From the NCBI GenBank assembly GCA_019410665.1, contig DXSD01000044.1, positions 1-16,382 on the forward strand: 16,382 nucleotides of DNA, read 5' to 3'. The notes under the pieces are model-generated. The model saw only the letters and a list, made by a program, of their open reading frames with translations. It made no database searches and was not told where the DNA came from. This stretch comes from Fusobacterium sp. (lineage in GTDB: Bacteria > Fusobacteriota > Fusobacteriia > Fusobacteriales > Fusobacteriaceae). Position numbers and translations under genes: made by a program. Below are positions 6,405 through 13,733 of this stretch, in pieces (position 1 is the stretch's first letter; every line of letters starts with the position of its first letter).

Positions 6405-7463
6405 ATGGACTTACATGGTGGAAATATATATAGATTAAAAAGAGAGGGAAAAGGAGAGCTACTTGATTATAGTTCAAATATCAATCCTTTAGGAGTGCCT
6501 GAAAGTTTTAAACAAAAGGTAATAGAGAATTTTGATATATTAGAAAAATATCCTGATCCTGATTATATAGAGTTAAGAGAAAATATTGGAAAATACAATC
6601 ACATAAATATAGAAAATATTGTTGTGGGAAATGGGGCAACTGAGATACTATTTCTATATATAAAAAGTTTAAAACCTAAAAAAGCTCTTCTTCTTGCTCC
6701 AAGTTTTGCTGAATATAGAAGAGCATTAGAAAGTATTGATTGTGAAATAATATATCATACATTAGAAGAAAATAAAAACTTTAAATTAGATGTAGATAAA
6801 TTTTTAAAAGATATTCCTCAATGTGATTTAGTAATAATCTGTAATCCTAATAATCCTACAGGAAATTTTATTCCATTAGAGGATATCAAAAGAATAAATG
6901 AAGAGTTGAAAAAAAGAAAAATAAAACTTTTTATAGATGAAGCTTTTATTGAATTTATAAAAGGTTGGGAAAATTTAACTGCTTTAAATTTAAAAGATAA
7001 TAATATTTTTATAATGAGAGCATTGACAAAATTCTTTGCTGTTCCAGGGTTAAGATTGGGATATGGAATATCTTATGATAATGAGGTTATGAACAAAATT
7101 CCGAAATATAAAGAACCTTGGAGTATAAACAGTTTTGCTGATATAGCTGGAAAGACTATGCTCTGGGATAAAGAGTATATAGAAAAAAGTGAAAAATGGA
7201 TAGAGGAAGAGAAAATTTGGTTCCACAATGAGACTCTTAAAATAGAGGGGATAAAATCTTATAAGACCAATACAAACTTTATCTTAATACAAATTTTAAA
7301 TAAAACTTCTAATGAAGTGAGAGATAGAATGATAGAAAAAGGTATAGTTGTAAGAGATGCTTCTAACTTTGTGGGACTAGATAATCACTATATCAGACTT
7401 GCTATAAAAGATAGAGAGAATAATAAAAAAGTTTTACATGCTCTAAGTGAGGTGGTAAGATGA
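6405..7463 (+). CDS. cobD: L-threonine-O-3-phosphate decarboxylase CobD
   Basis: PLP enzyme of aminotransferase fold I that decarboxylates threonine phosphate to (R)-1-amino-2-propanol phosphate, the linker used by CbiB. The 352-residue protein starts with the CobD-type HGGN (4-7) and SSNINPLG (23-30). It has the cofactor-site CNPNNPTGN (146-154) and the aspartate of FIDEAF (D178). The Schiff-base lysine is K209 in ALTKFFAVPGLRLGYG, with the carboxylate-binding R217 just after. HisC is the closest alternative; the HGGN start and the operon context favour CobD. AGAGGT lies just ahead of the start. It overlaps cbiA by ATGA. The C-terminal metal-binding extension seen in some CobD proteins is absent. 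Confidence 0.93.
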   Translation: MDLHGGNIYRLKREGKGELLDYSSNINPLGVPESFKQKVIENFDILEKYPDPDYIELRENIGKYNHINIENIVVGNGATEILFLYIKSLKPKKALLLAPSFAEYRRALESIDCEIIYHTLEENKNFKLDVDKFLKDIPQCDLVIICNPNNPTGNFIPLEDIKRINEELKKRKIKLFIDEAFIEFIKGWENLTALNLKDNNIFIMRALTKFFAVPGLRLGYGISYDNEVMNKIPKYKEPWSINSFADIAGKTMLWDKEYIEKSEKWIEEEKIWFHNETLKIEGIKSYKTNTNFILIQILNKTSNEVRDRMIEKGIVVRDASNFVGLDNHYIRLAIKDRENNKKVLHALSEVVR

Positions 7464-8767
7464 AAGGTTTTATGATAGCTGGAGTAAGTAGTGGAATTGG
7501 AAAAACTACTGTGTCTATGGGGCTTATGTCACTATTTGAAAATGTATCCCCTTTTAAAGTTGGTCCAGATTATATTGATCCTGGATTTCATCAATTTGTA
7601 ACAGGAAACAGAAGTTACAACTTAGATATATTTATGATGGGAGAAGAGGGAGTTAAATACTCTTTTTATAAACATCATAAAGATATATCAATAGTAGAAG
7701 GAGTAATGGGATTGTATGATGGACTAGACCATACTTTAGATAATAATAGTTCAGCTCATATTTCAAGAGTATTAAATCTTCCTGTTATTCTTATAGTTAA
7801 TGGTGGAGGAAAAAGTACAAGTATAGCAGCAGAAGTCCTTGGTTATAAAATGTTAGATTCTAGAGTAAATATAGCTGGGGTAATTATTAATAAAACCACA
7901 GAGGCTATGTATAAACACTATAAAGAAGCAATAGAAAAATTCACAAAAGTTGAGTGTGTAGGATATTTACCTAAAGAGGAAAGTTTAAGTGTATCAAGTA
8001 GACATCTTGGACTTCTACAAGCTGAAGAGATAGATGATTTAAAAGATAAATCTAAGAAATTAAAAGAGATTTTACAGAAAACAATTGATGTAAAAAGACT
8101 TTTAGAAATAGCTGAACTTGGCGAGAGAGAATGTGTAACTAATCCTTTTGAAAATTTAAAAGATATATACAAAGGATTAAAAATTGGAGTAGCTAAAGAT
8201 AAAGCTTTTAGCTTTTACTACAATGATAATCTTGAGTTGATGGAGAGTTTAGGAATGGAGTTAATCCCCTTTTCTCCTATAAGTGACAAGAATATACCTG
8301 AGGTGGATCTATTATACTTTGGGGGAGGTTATCCAGAAAACTATGCTAAAGAATTATCTGAAAATAAATCAATGATAGAAAGTATTAAAACCTATCATCA
8401 AAAAGGTGGAAAAATATATGGAGAGTGTGGGGGATTTATGTACCTTACCTCTGGAATAAAACTTTTAGATGAAAGTTATTTTCCTATGTGTGATATTATA
8501 AAGTGTAGTGTTGAAATGAGAAATAAACTTGATATTTCTAGGTTTGGGTATCTTTCACTTTATGAGGATGAAAACTTTGTAGGAAAAGGGCATGAGTTTC
8601 ATTACTCTAAAATCTATAAGATAGAAGATGAAAGTAGAGAGTATAGAGCTGTAAAACCTAATGGAAAAGAGTGGGCTTGTGTCTTTAGAAATAAAAATTG
8701 TAGAGCTGGTTATCCACATATACACTTTTTTAAAAGTTTAGATTATTTAGAGAAGATAGTTAAATAA
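7460..8767 (+). CDS. cbiA: Cobyrinic acid a,c-diamide synthase CbiA
   Basis: Amidates the a and c side chains of cobyrinate using glutamine and ATP. The 435-residue protein has an N-terminal ATPase with the P-loop GVSSGIGKTT (8-17), FKVGPDYIDPGFH (32-44) and VEGVMGLYDG (79-88). A C-terminal amidotransferase domain follows, with YFGGGYPE (286-293), the nucleophile C323 in GECGGFMYLT, the family block KGHEFHYS (376-383) and the terminal His in AGYPHIHF (H420/H422). The FKVGPDYIDP block and HEFHYS separate CbiA from CbiP. The start overlaps the cobD stop (ATGA), and a GGTGG-type ribosome site lies within the end of cobD. The domain set is complete and the length normal. Confidence 0.96.
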   Translation: MKGFMIAGVSSGIGKTTVSMGLMSLFENVSPFKVGPDYIDPGFHQFVTGNRSYNLDIFMMGEEGVKYSFYKHHKDISIVEGVMGLYDGLDHTLDNNSSAHISRVLNLPVILIVNGGGKSTSIAAEVLGYKMLDSRVNIAGVIINKTTEAMYKHYKEAIEKFTKVECVGYLPKEESLSVSSRHLGLLQAEEIDDLKDKSKKLKEILQKTIDVKRLLEIAELGERECVTNPFENLKDIYKGLKIGVAKDKAFSFYYNDNLELMESLGMELIPFSPISDKNIPEVDLLYFGGGYPENYAKELSENKSMIESIKTYHQKGGKIYGECGGFMYLTSGIKLLDESYFPMCDIIKCSVEMRNKLDISRFGYLSLYEDENFVGKGHEFHYSKIYKIEDESREYRAVKPNGKEWACVFRNKNCRAGYPHIHFFKSLDYLEKIVK

Positions 8768-8785
8768 GATAGAAGGAGTAAAAGA

Positions 8786-9433
8786 ATGAATACATATATA
8801 AAAGTACCTCAAGATATTGAGAAAAGAAGTTTTGAAATAATAGGAGAAGAGTTAGGAGAAAAGAGAGAGAAATTTGATGAGAAAACTCTTCCAATAGTTA
8901 AAAGAGTAATACATACAACAGCAGATTTTGAATATGCTGATCTGATAGAGTTCCAAAATGGAGCTGTTGAAAGTGCAATGGAAGCTTTAAAAAATGGTTG
9001 TAAAATTTACTGTGATACAAATATGATAGTAAATGGACTTAGTAAATTAGTTTTAGGAAAATTTAATTGTTCAGCTTACTGCTTAGTTTCTGATGAGGAA
9101 GTTATAAAAGAAGCAAAAGAAAGAGGAGTGACTCGTTCAATAGTTGGTATGGAGAAAGCTGGAAAGGATGAAAATACTAAAATTTTCTTAATTGGAAATG
9201 CTCCAACAGCCTTATACCAATTAAAAGAGATGATTGAAAAAGGTGAAATAGAAAAACCAGCTTTAGTTGTAGGAGTTCCTGTGGGATTTGTAGGAGCAGC
9301 TGAATCTAAAGAGGTTTTTAAAGAATTAGGATTACCATATATAACTATAAATGGAAGAAAAGGAGGAAGTACTGTAGCTGTTTCTATTTTACATGGAATA
9401 CTTTATCAAATGTATAAAAGAGAGGGATTTTAA
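8786..9433 (+). CDS. cbiC: Cobalt-precorrin-8 methylmutase CbiC
   Basis: Moves the C11 methyl group of cobalt-precorrin-8 to C12, giving cobyrinate. The 215-residue length is typical. The catalytic histidine is H43 in VIHTTADFEYA (41-51), the same position as in the aerobic homologue CobH. GCKIYCDTNMIVNGL (71-85), LIGNAPTALYQL and GVPVGFVGAAESK are all family blocks that shape the active site. AGAAGGAG-like sequence (8770-8777) precedes the ATG. The TAA stop shares its last A with the ATG of cbiD, so the two genes are translationally coupled. Confidence 0.97.
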   Translation: MNTYIKVPQDIEKRSFEIIGEELGEKREKFDEKTLPIVKRVIHTTADFEYADLIEFQNGAVESAMEALKNGCKIYCDTNMIVNGLSKLVLGKFNCSAYCLVSDEEVIKEAKERGVTRSIVGMEKAGKDENTKIFLIGNAPTALYQLKEMIEKGEIEKPALVVGVPVGFVGAAESKEVFKELGLPYITINGRKGGSTVAVSILHGILYQMYKREGF

Positions 9434-10557
9434 TGGCTGAAGAATTAAAGTGTGGCTATACCACAGGTAGTTGTTCTGCTATTGGTGTAAAAGCTGGATT
9501 AGAAGCTCTTTTAAATAATAATTATCTAGATGAAGTGGATTTTGTAACCTTAAATGGACAAAGTATAAGAGTTCCTATATATAGATTAAGAGTTAGAAAA
9601 AATTTTGTAAGTGTAGCTGTAACTAAGTATGCTGGAGATGATCCAGATGTTACCAATGGAATACAAATTTGTACTAAGATAAAGTTAGTAGATGAGCTTC
9701 CTAATATAGAGAGAGGAATATATTTTAAAAACTTTGTATTAGTTGGAGGAAGAGGAGTAGGAAAAGTAACAAAACTTGGACTCCAAGCAGAAGTTGGAAA
9801 ATCAGCTATAAATCCTGGACCTCAAAAAATGATTGAGGAAATAGCAGATAAATTTTTAGAGGAGAAGGGAAAGAAAGCTGTTATTACTATATATGTTCCA
9901 GAAGGGATAGAGAAATCTAAAAAAACTTTTAATCCAAAACTTGGAATAGAGAGAGGGATTTCTATTTTAGGATCTACTGGAATAGTTAAACCTATGAGTG
10001 AAGAGGCACTAAAAGATTCTATGTTTGTAGAGTTGAAAGTTTTAAGAATGGCAAAGGATAGAGATTGGTGTATATTTACTTTTGGAAATTATAGTAAAAA
10101 TTATTGTGAAAAACTTGGATTAGATTTAGAACAGACAATAGTTATTAGTAACTATGCTGGATTTATGATAGATTCTGCTGTAAAACTTGGTTTTAAAAAG
10201 CTTCTTTTCTTAGGACATATAGGAAAGGCTATAAAAATAGCTGGAGGAATATTTAACACCCATAGTAGAGTTGCTGATGCTCGTGTAGAGATAATGGGAG
10301 CTAATGCTTTTCTATGTGGAGAGAGTCCAGAAAATATCCATAAAATCTTAGAGTCTAATACTGTGGAAGAAGCTTGTGACTACATAGAGAAAAAAGAGTT
10401 TTTCCCATTTATAGCTAATAAAGTAAAAAAAAGAGTGGAAGAGTATTCTAGGGGAGAGTTAGAGTGTGAAGTTTTACTTTTCTCTTTTAAAGGAGAAACT
10501 CTTGGTTATAGTGAAAACTTTTACAAGATGGCAGGTGAGTTAGCTGAAAAAAATTAA
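9433..10557 (+). CDS. cbiD: Cobalt-precorrin-5B C1-methyltransferase CbiD
   Basis: SAM-dependent methylation at C1 of the ring-contracted macrocycle, the step particular to the anaerobic route. CbiD is not related to the CbiE/F/H/L methyltransferase fold. The 374-residue protein carries the family signature GYTTGSCSAIGVKAG (8-22), GGRGVGKVTKLGLQ, INPGPQKMI, LGIERGISILGSTGIVKPMS and the late GHIGKAIKIAGGIFNTHS block. The ATG overlaps the cbiC stop by one base. The last codons read GAA AAA AAT TAA through a run of seven A residues (10547-10553), which is also the start of the next gene. That tail overlaps cbiE by 14 bases if cbiE begins at CTG. Confidence 0.96.
   Translation: MAEELKCGYTTGSCSAIGVKAGLEALLNNNYLDEVDFVTLNGQSIRVPIYRLRVRKNFVSVAVTKYAGDDPDVTNGIQICTKIKLVDELPNIERGIYFKNFVLVGGRGVGKVTKLGLQAEVGKSAINPGPQKMIEEIADKFLEEKGKKAVITIYVPEGIEKSKKTFNPKLGIERGISILGSTGIVKPMSEEALKDSMFVELKVLRMAKDRDWCIFTFGNYSKNYCEKLGLDLEQTIVISNYAGFMIDSAVKLGFKKLLFLGHIGKAIKIAGGIFNTHSRVADARVEIMGANAFLCGESPENIHKILESNTVEEACDYIEKKEFFPFIANKVKKRVEEYSRGELECEVLLFSFKGETLGYSENFYKMAGELAEKN
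10533..10546 (+). promoter_or_regulatory. Ribosome binding site and CTG start of cbiE
   Basis: AGGTGAG (10533-10539) is followed by four bases and then CTG (10544-10546). The cbiB start has the same layout: AGGTGAGTAAGATG there, AGGTGAGTTAGCTG here. An in-frame TAG at 10541-10543 rules out any earlier start, and no ATG, GTG or TTG occurs in frame before the ATG at 10808, which is deep inside the fold. Confidence 0.7.
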
Positions 10558-11179
10558 CATAGTTGGACTTGGGCCAGGAAATATAGATTATATTACCAAA
10601 GGTGGTATAGATATTATAAAAAACTGTGAAATTGCAATAGGAGGAGCTAGACAGCTAGAGGAGATCTCCTCTCTACTCCTACCTAGTTGTGAGAAATATA
10701 CTTTAGGAAAACTCTCTGAACTGATAGATTATATAAATAATCATAGAGATAAAAATATCTGTGTAATAGTATCTGGAGATACAGGTTTTTATAGCTTACT
10801 TAGTTTTATGAGGAGAAACTACTCAAGAGAAGAGCTAAATGTAATTCCTGGAATCTCATCATATCAATACCTTTTTTCTAGAATAGGAGAGGTGTGGCAA
10901 GATTATAGACTTTTAAGTGTTCATGGAAGAGAAGCTGAATATGTAGAGATATTTGAAAAAGAGAAGGGAATAGTCTTACTTACTGACAGTATTAACACTC
11001 CCTATGTGATAACTAAGAATATCTATGCAGCTGGATTTAGAGATGTTGAGATTGTAATAGGAGAGAGACTTTCCTATCCAGATGAAAAAATAACCTTTAT
11101 AAATATTGAAGAGTATGAGAAACTTAATAGAGAGTTTTCTATGAATATAATTGTTATAAGAAAGAGGAATGGATTATGA
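10544..11179 (+). CDS. cbiE: Cobalt-precorrin-7 C5-methyltransferase CbiE (CTG start)
   Basis: SAM-dependent methylation at C5, a member of the tetrapyrrole (corrin/porphyrin) methyltransferase fold. Read from CTG at 10544 the product is 211 residues starting (M)KKINIVGLGPGN, the expected family N-terminus. It continues with GGARQL (33-38), VSGDTGFYSL (76-85), VIPGISSYQYL (100-110), LSVHGR (124-129) and GERLSYPDEKI (173-183). Calling the gene from the first ATG (10808, residue 89) would lose the SAM-binding GLGPGN and the GDTGF loop, so that start is wrong. The body has no internal stop or frameshift. CTG initiation is inferred; slippage from cbiD on the A run is the alternative. The stop overlaps the next gene by ATGA. 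Confidence 0.88.
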   Translation: MKKINIVGLGPGNIDYITKGGIDIIKNCEIAIGGARQLEEISSLLLPSCEKYTLGKLSELIDYINNHRDKNICVIVSGDTGFYSLLSFMRRNYSREELNVIPGISSYQYLFSRIGEVWQDYRLLSVHGREAEYVEIFEKEKGIVLLTDSINTPYVITKNIYAAGFRDVEIVIGERLSYPDEKITFINIEEYEKLNREFSMNIIVIRKRNGL

Positions 11180-11619
11180 AAGTCTTTTTGGAAAAGATTA
11201 CATCAAAAAATATAAATAAGATAAAACAATTAAAAATAAAAAAAGAACAAGAAGATTATATAGAAAGTATAGATATTTGTTTAATAGAAGCTCAAAAAAA
11301 TAAATTTTGGGAAGCTCGAGCAATTCTTAAAGATGAAGATATAATTGGATTTACTATGTTTGGATATTTTCAAAAAGAAAATAGAGTTTGGTTAGATAGA
11401 TTGTTAATAGATAAAAAATATCAAGGCTATGGCTATGGAAAAGAAGCAATATTGTTATTGATAGAAGAAATAAAAAAAATATATAATGTATCTAAAATTT
11501 ACTTAAGCGTATATGATAATAATCTTAAAGCTATTAAATTATATAAAAGACTTGGATTTTATTTTAATGGTGAATTAGATATTAATGGAGAATTAGTTAT
11601 GGAAAAGGAGATTAAATAG
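11176..11619 (+). CDS. GNAT-family N-acetyltransferase, polyamine acetyltransferase-like
   Basis: A 147-residue acetyl-CoA-dependent acetyltransferase. The layout resembles diamine/spermidine acetyltransferases of the BltD/PaiA type: an early QEDYIESIDICLIEAQ segment (25-40), IIGFTMFGYF (56-65), the acetyl-CoA loop Q83-G-Y-G-Y-G-K in LLIDKKYQGYGYGKEA, the motif B region IYLSVYDNNLKAIKLYKRLGF (108-128, Y123 a possible general acid), and a closing GELDINGELVM. The polyamine substrate is a guess from overall pattern. It is wedged between cbiE and cbiT, whose products act on the same intermediate series. It overlaps cbiE by ATGA and touches cbiT as TAGTG, so it is fully built into the translation chain. 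The codons are visibly more A-rich than in the neighbours, suggesting a later arrival. Confidence 0.78.
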   Translation: MKVFLEKITSKNINKIKQLKIKKEQEDYIESIDICLIEAQKNKFWEARAILKDEDIIGFTMFGYFQKENRVWLDRLLIDKKYQGYGYGKEAILLLIEEIKKIYNVSKIYLSVYDNNLKAIKLYKRLGFYFNGELDINGELVMEKEIK

Positions 11620-12185
11620 TGCATATATATGATAAAGAATTTATTCAAAGGGAACTCCCTATGACAAAGCAAGAGGTAAGAGCTGTAACTGTGGCAAAAC
11701 TTCAATTAAAACCTGATTCAATTGTAATTGATGTGGGAGCAGGAACAGGAACAATAGGTATAGAGTGTGCTACCTATCTTACATCTGGTAAGGTAATTGG
11801 AATTGAAAAAGAGGAAAAAGGTTTAGATACAATTAGAGAGAATGTAAAAAAATTCAATCTAACTAATTATGAACTGATACATGGAAGAGCTCCAGAAAAT
11901 ATTCCAAATATATCTTATGATAGAATGTTTGTAGGTGGTTCAACAGGAAGTATGAGAAATATCTTAGAACACTTTATAAAATATTCTACAGATGATGCTA
12001 GATTAGTAATAAATACTATAACTTTAGAAAGTTTAAATGATACCATGTCACTTCTTAAAGAGTATGGTTTTAAAGATATAGAAGTAGTAAATATGATGGT
12101 ATCAAGAGGCAAGAAAGTAGGACCTTATACAATGATGTATGGGGAAAATCCTATTTATATAATAACAGTGGAAAAAACTTTTTGA
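11619..12185 (+). CDS. cbiT: Cobalt-precorrin-6B C15-methyltransferase/decarboxylase CbiT
   Basis: Methylates C15 and decarboxylates the C12 acetate side chain. The 188-residue protein has the class I methyltransferase fold with SAM motif I DVGAGTGTIGIE at 38-49, the acidic end of strand 2 (GIEKEEKGL, 61-69) and the CbiT-specific opening ELPMTKQEVRA (12-22). GGSTGSM (106-112) is the usual glycine turn at strand 4. The start is GTG at 11619, supported by AAGGAG (11605-11610) eight bases upstream, and it shares its first G with the stop of the acetyltransferase gene. In many organisms CbiE and CbiT are fused (CobL); here they are separate and split by the acetyltransferase gene. Confidence 0.94.
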   Translation: MHIYDKEFIQRELPMTKQEVRAVTVAKLQLKPDSIVIDVGAGTGTIGIECATYLTSGKVIGIEKEEKGLDTIRENVKKFNLTNYELIHGRAPENIPNISYDRMFVGGSTGSMRNILEHFIKYSTDDARLVINTITLESLNDTMSLLKEYGFKDIEVVNMMVSRGKKVGPYTMMYGENPIYIITVEKTF

Positions 12186-12212
12186 ATTGTTCCAGACTAC
12201 ATTACACAATTC
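12184..12212 (+). other. Small intercistronic hairpin in the cbiT-cbiL gap
   Basis: GAATTGT (12184-12190) and ACAATTC (12206-12212) form a 7-base stem with a 15-base loop at the cbiT stop codon. The 68-base gap (12186-12253) is the longest inside the operon, other gaps being under 30 bases. There is no T run after it, so it is not an intrinsic terminator. It might stabilise or process the long mRNA, or be chance. Confidence 0.25.
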
Positions 12213-12253
12213 TTAAAGTTTTTATAGAAATAATAGTTAAGGAGAGAGAAGAG

Positions 12254-12982
12254 ATGACAAATAAATTTTATGGAATAGGGGTAGGAGTAGGTGACCCTGA
12301 GCAACTAACAATAAAAGCTGTAAACGCACTGAAAAAATTGGATGTAGTAATAGTTCCAGAGGCTAAAAAAGCTGAGGGAAGTACTGCTTATGAGATAGCT
12401 AAAGAGTATCTAAAAAAAGATATAGAGATAGTATTTATGGAATTTCCTATGTTAAAAAATCCATTAGATAGAGTAGAGGGAAGAAAAGCAAATACTAGAG
12501 TAGTTGAAAAACTATTAGATGAAGGAAAAACTGTTGGATTTCTTACAATAGGAGATTCTATGACATATAGTACATATGTATATCTATTAGAAAATATGCA
12601 GGATAAATATAAATCACAAGTTGAGACAATTCCTGGAATCTCATCTTTTGCAGATATGTCATCAAGATTTAATTTTCCAATAGTTATGGGAGATGAGTCT
12701 TTAAAAATAGTATCTATCAATGATAACACTGATATAGAAAGTGAATTAGAATCTAGTGAAAATATTGTATTTATGAAAGTTATGAGAAATTTCGATAAAT
12801 TAAAAGAGGCTCTTATAAAAACAAACAATATGAATAATATTATAATGGTATCTAATAGTGGAAAAGATAGTGAAGAGGTTTTTTATGACATCTCTAATTT
12901 AACAAAGGAAGATATTCCATATTTTACAACTATGATTTTCAAAAAAGGAGGATTTGAAGAATGGAAAAAGTTTTCTTTATAG
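12254..12982 (+). CDS. cbiL: Cobalt-precorrin-2 C20-methyltransferase CbiL
   Basis: First ring methylation of the anaerobic branch after cobalt insertion, at C20. This is a 242-residue tetrapyrrole methyltransferase with GIGVGVGDPEQLT (7-19) for SAM binding, VPEAKKAEGSTAYEIA (34-49), which is characteristic of CbiL/CobI, FLTIGDSMTYSTY (96-108) and ETIPGISSF (124-132). The open frame reaches back to an ATG at 12182, but the added 24 residues do not belong to the family. AAGGAG (12239-12244) stands nine bases before the ATG at 12254, so that start is chosen. The 3' end overlaps cbiF by 22 bases. Confidence 0.95.
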   Translation: MTNKFYGIGVGVGDPEQLTIKAVNALKKLDVVIVPEAKKAEGSTAYEIAKEYLKKDIEIVFMEFPMLKNPLDRVEGRKANTRVVEKLLDEGKTVGFLTIGDSMTYSTYVYLLENMQDKYKSQVETIPGISSFADMSSRFNFPIVMGDESLKIVSINDNTDIESELESSENIVFMKVMRNFDKLKEALIKTNNMNNIIMVSNSGKDSEEVFYDISNLTKEDIPYFTTMIFKKGGFEEWKKFSL

Positions 12983-13719
12983 GAGCAGGACCTGGAGACC
13001 CAGAGTTAATAACAGTTAAAGGACAAAGAATAGTAAAAGAAGCAGATATAATTATATATGCAGGATCATTAGTTCCTAGAGAGGTAATTGATTGTCATAA
13101 AGAGGGAGCAGAGATTTATAACTCAGCTTCAATGACTTTAGAAGAGGTAATGGAAGTTACTATAAATGGAATAAAAGCAGGAAAAAAAGTTGCTAGAGTT
13201 CATACTGGAGATCCAGCAATATTTGGAGCTCATAGAGAACAAATGGACGTCTTAGATGAACATGGAATAGAGTATGAGGTAATCCCAGGAGTAAGTTCAT
13301 TCTTAGCTTCTGCTGCCGCTGTAAAAAAAGAGTTTACCCTACCTTCTGTTTCTCAAACTGTAATCTGTACAAGATTAGAGGGAAGAACTCCTGTACCAGA
13401 GGGAGAATCTTTAGAGAGTCTTGCTACTCATAGAGCATCTATGGCAATATTCTTATCAGTTCATATGATAGGAGATGTAGTAAAAAGACTTGCTACTTCT
13501 TATCCAATGACTACTCCGATAGCTGTTGTACAAAGAGCAAGCTGGCCAGATCAAAAAATTGTAGTGGGAACTTTAGAAACAATAGAAGCTCAAGTTAAAG
13601 AGGCTGGAATATCTAAAACAGCTCAAATCCTAGTTGGAGATTTCTTAGGGAACGAGTATGAGAAATCTAAACTATATGATAAAACATTTACTCATGAGTT
13701 TAGAAAAGGAATAGAATAA
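12961..13719 (+). CDS. cbiF: Cobalt-precorrin-4 C11-methyltransferase CbiF
   Basis: Methylates C11, setting up ring opening by CbiG. The 252-residue protein has a complete set of tetrapyrrole methyltransferase motifs: GAGPGDPELIT (8-18), YAGSLVPREV (33-42), HTGDPAIFGA (81-90), VIPGVSSFLASAAA (107-120) and the CbiF/CobM block TRLEGRTPVPEGE (137-149), followed by LSVHMIGDVV. AAGGAGG (12945-12951) lies nine bases upstream inside cbiL, one of the strongest ribosome sites in the window. Codon use is slightly less extreme than in neighbours. CbiG follows after 14 bases, matching the order in which the two act. Confidence 0.97.
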   Translation: MEKVFFIGAGPGDPELITVKGQRIVKEADIIIYAGSLVPREVIDCHKEGAEIYNSASMTLEEVMEVTINGIKAGKKVARVHTGDPAIFGAHREQMDVLDEHGIEYEVIPGVSSFLASAAAVKKEFTLPSVSQTVICTRLEGRTPVPEGESLESLATHRASMAIFLSVHMIGDVVKRLATSYPMTTPIAVVQRASWPDQKIVVGTLETIEAQVKEAGISKTAQILVGDFLGNEYEKSKLYDKTFTHEFRKGIE

Positions 13720-13733
13720 AAAGAGGTATAATT

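Noticed and set aside
10808..11179. A separate short CbiE-like protein starting at the ATG 10808
   Set aside because: The same frame is open and homologous back to 10544, where the SAM-binding GLGPGN and GDTGF motifs lie. The ATG is residue 89 of a complete CbiE.
12184..12212. Internal terminator between cbiT and cbiL
   Set aside because: The stem is only seven bases with a 15-base loop and no T run follows. At most it is an mRNA hairpin.
12182..12253. N-terminal extension of CbiL from an ATG at 12182
   Set aside because: The 24 added residues do not fit the family, there is no ribosome site for that ATG, and AAGGAG stands nine bases before the ATG at 12254.
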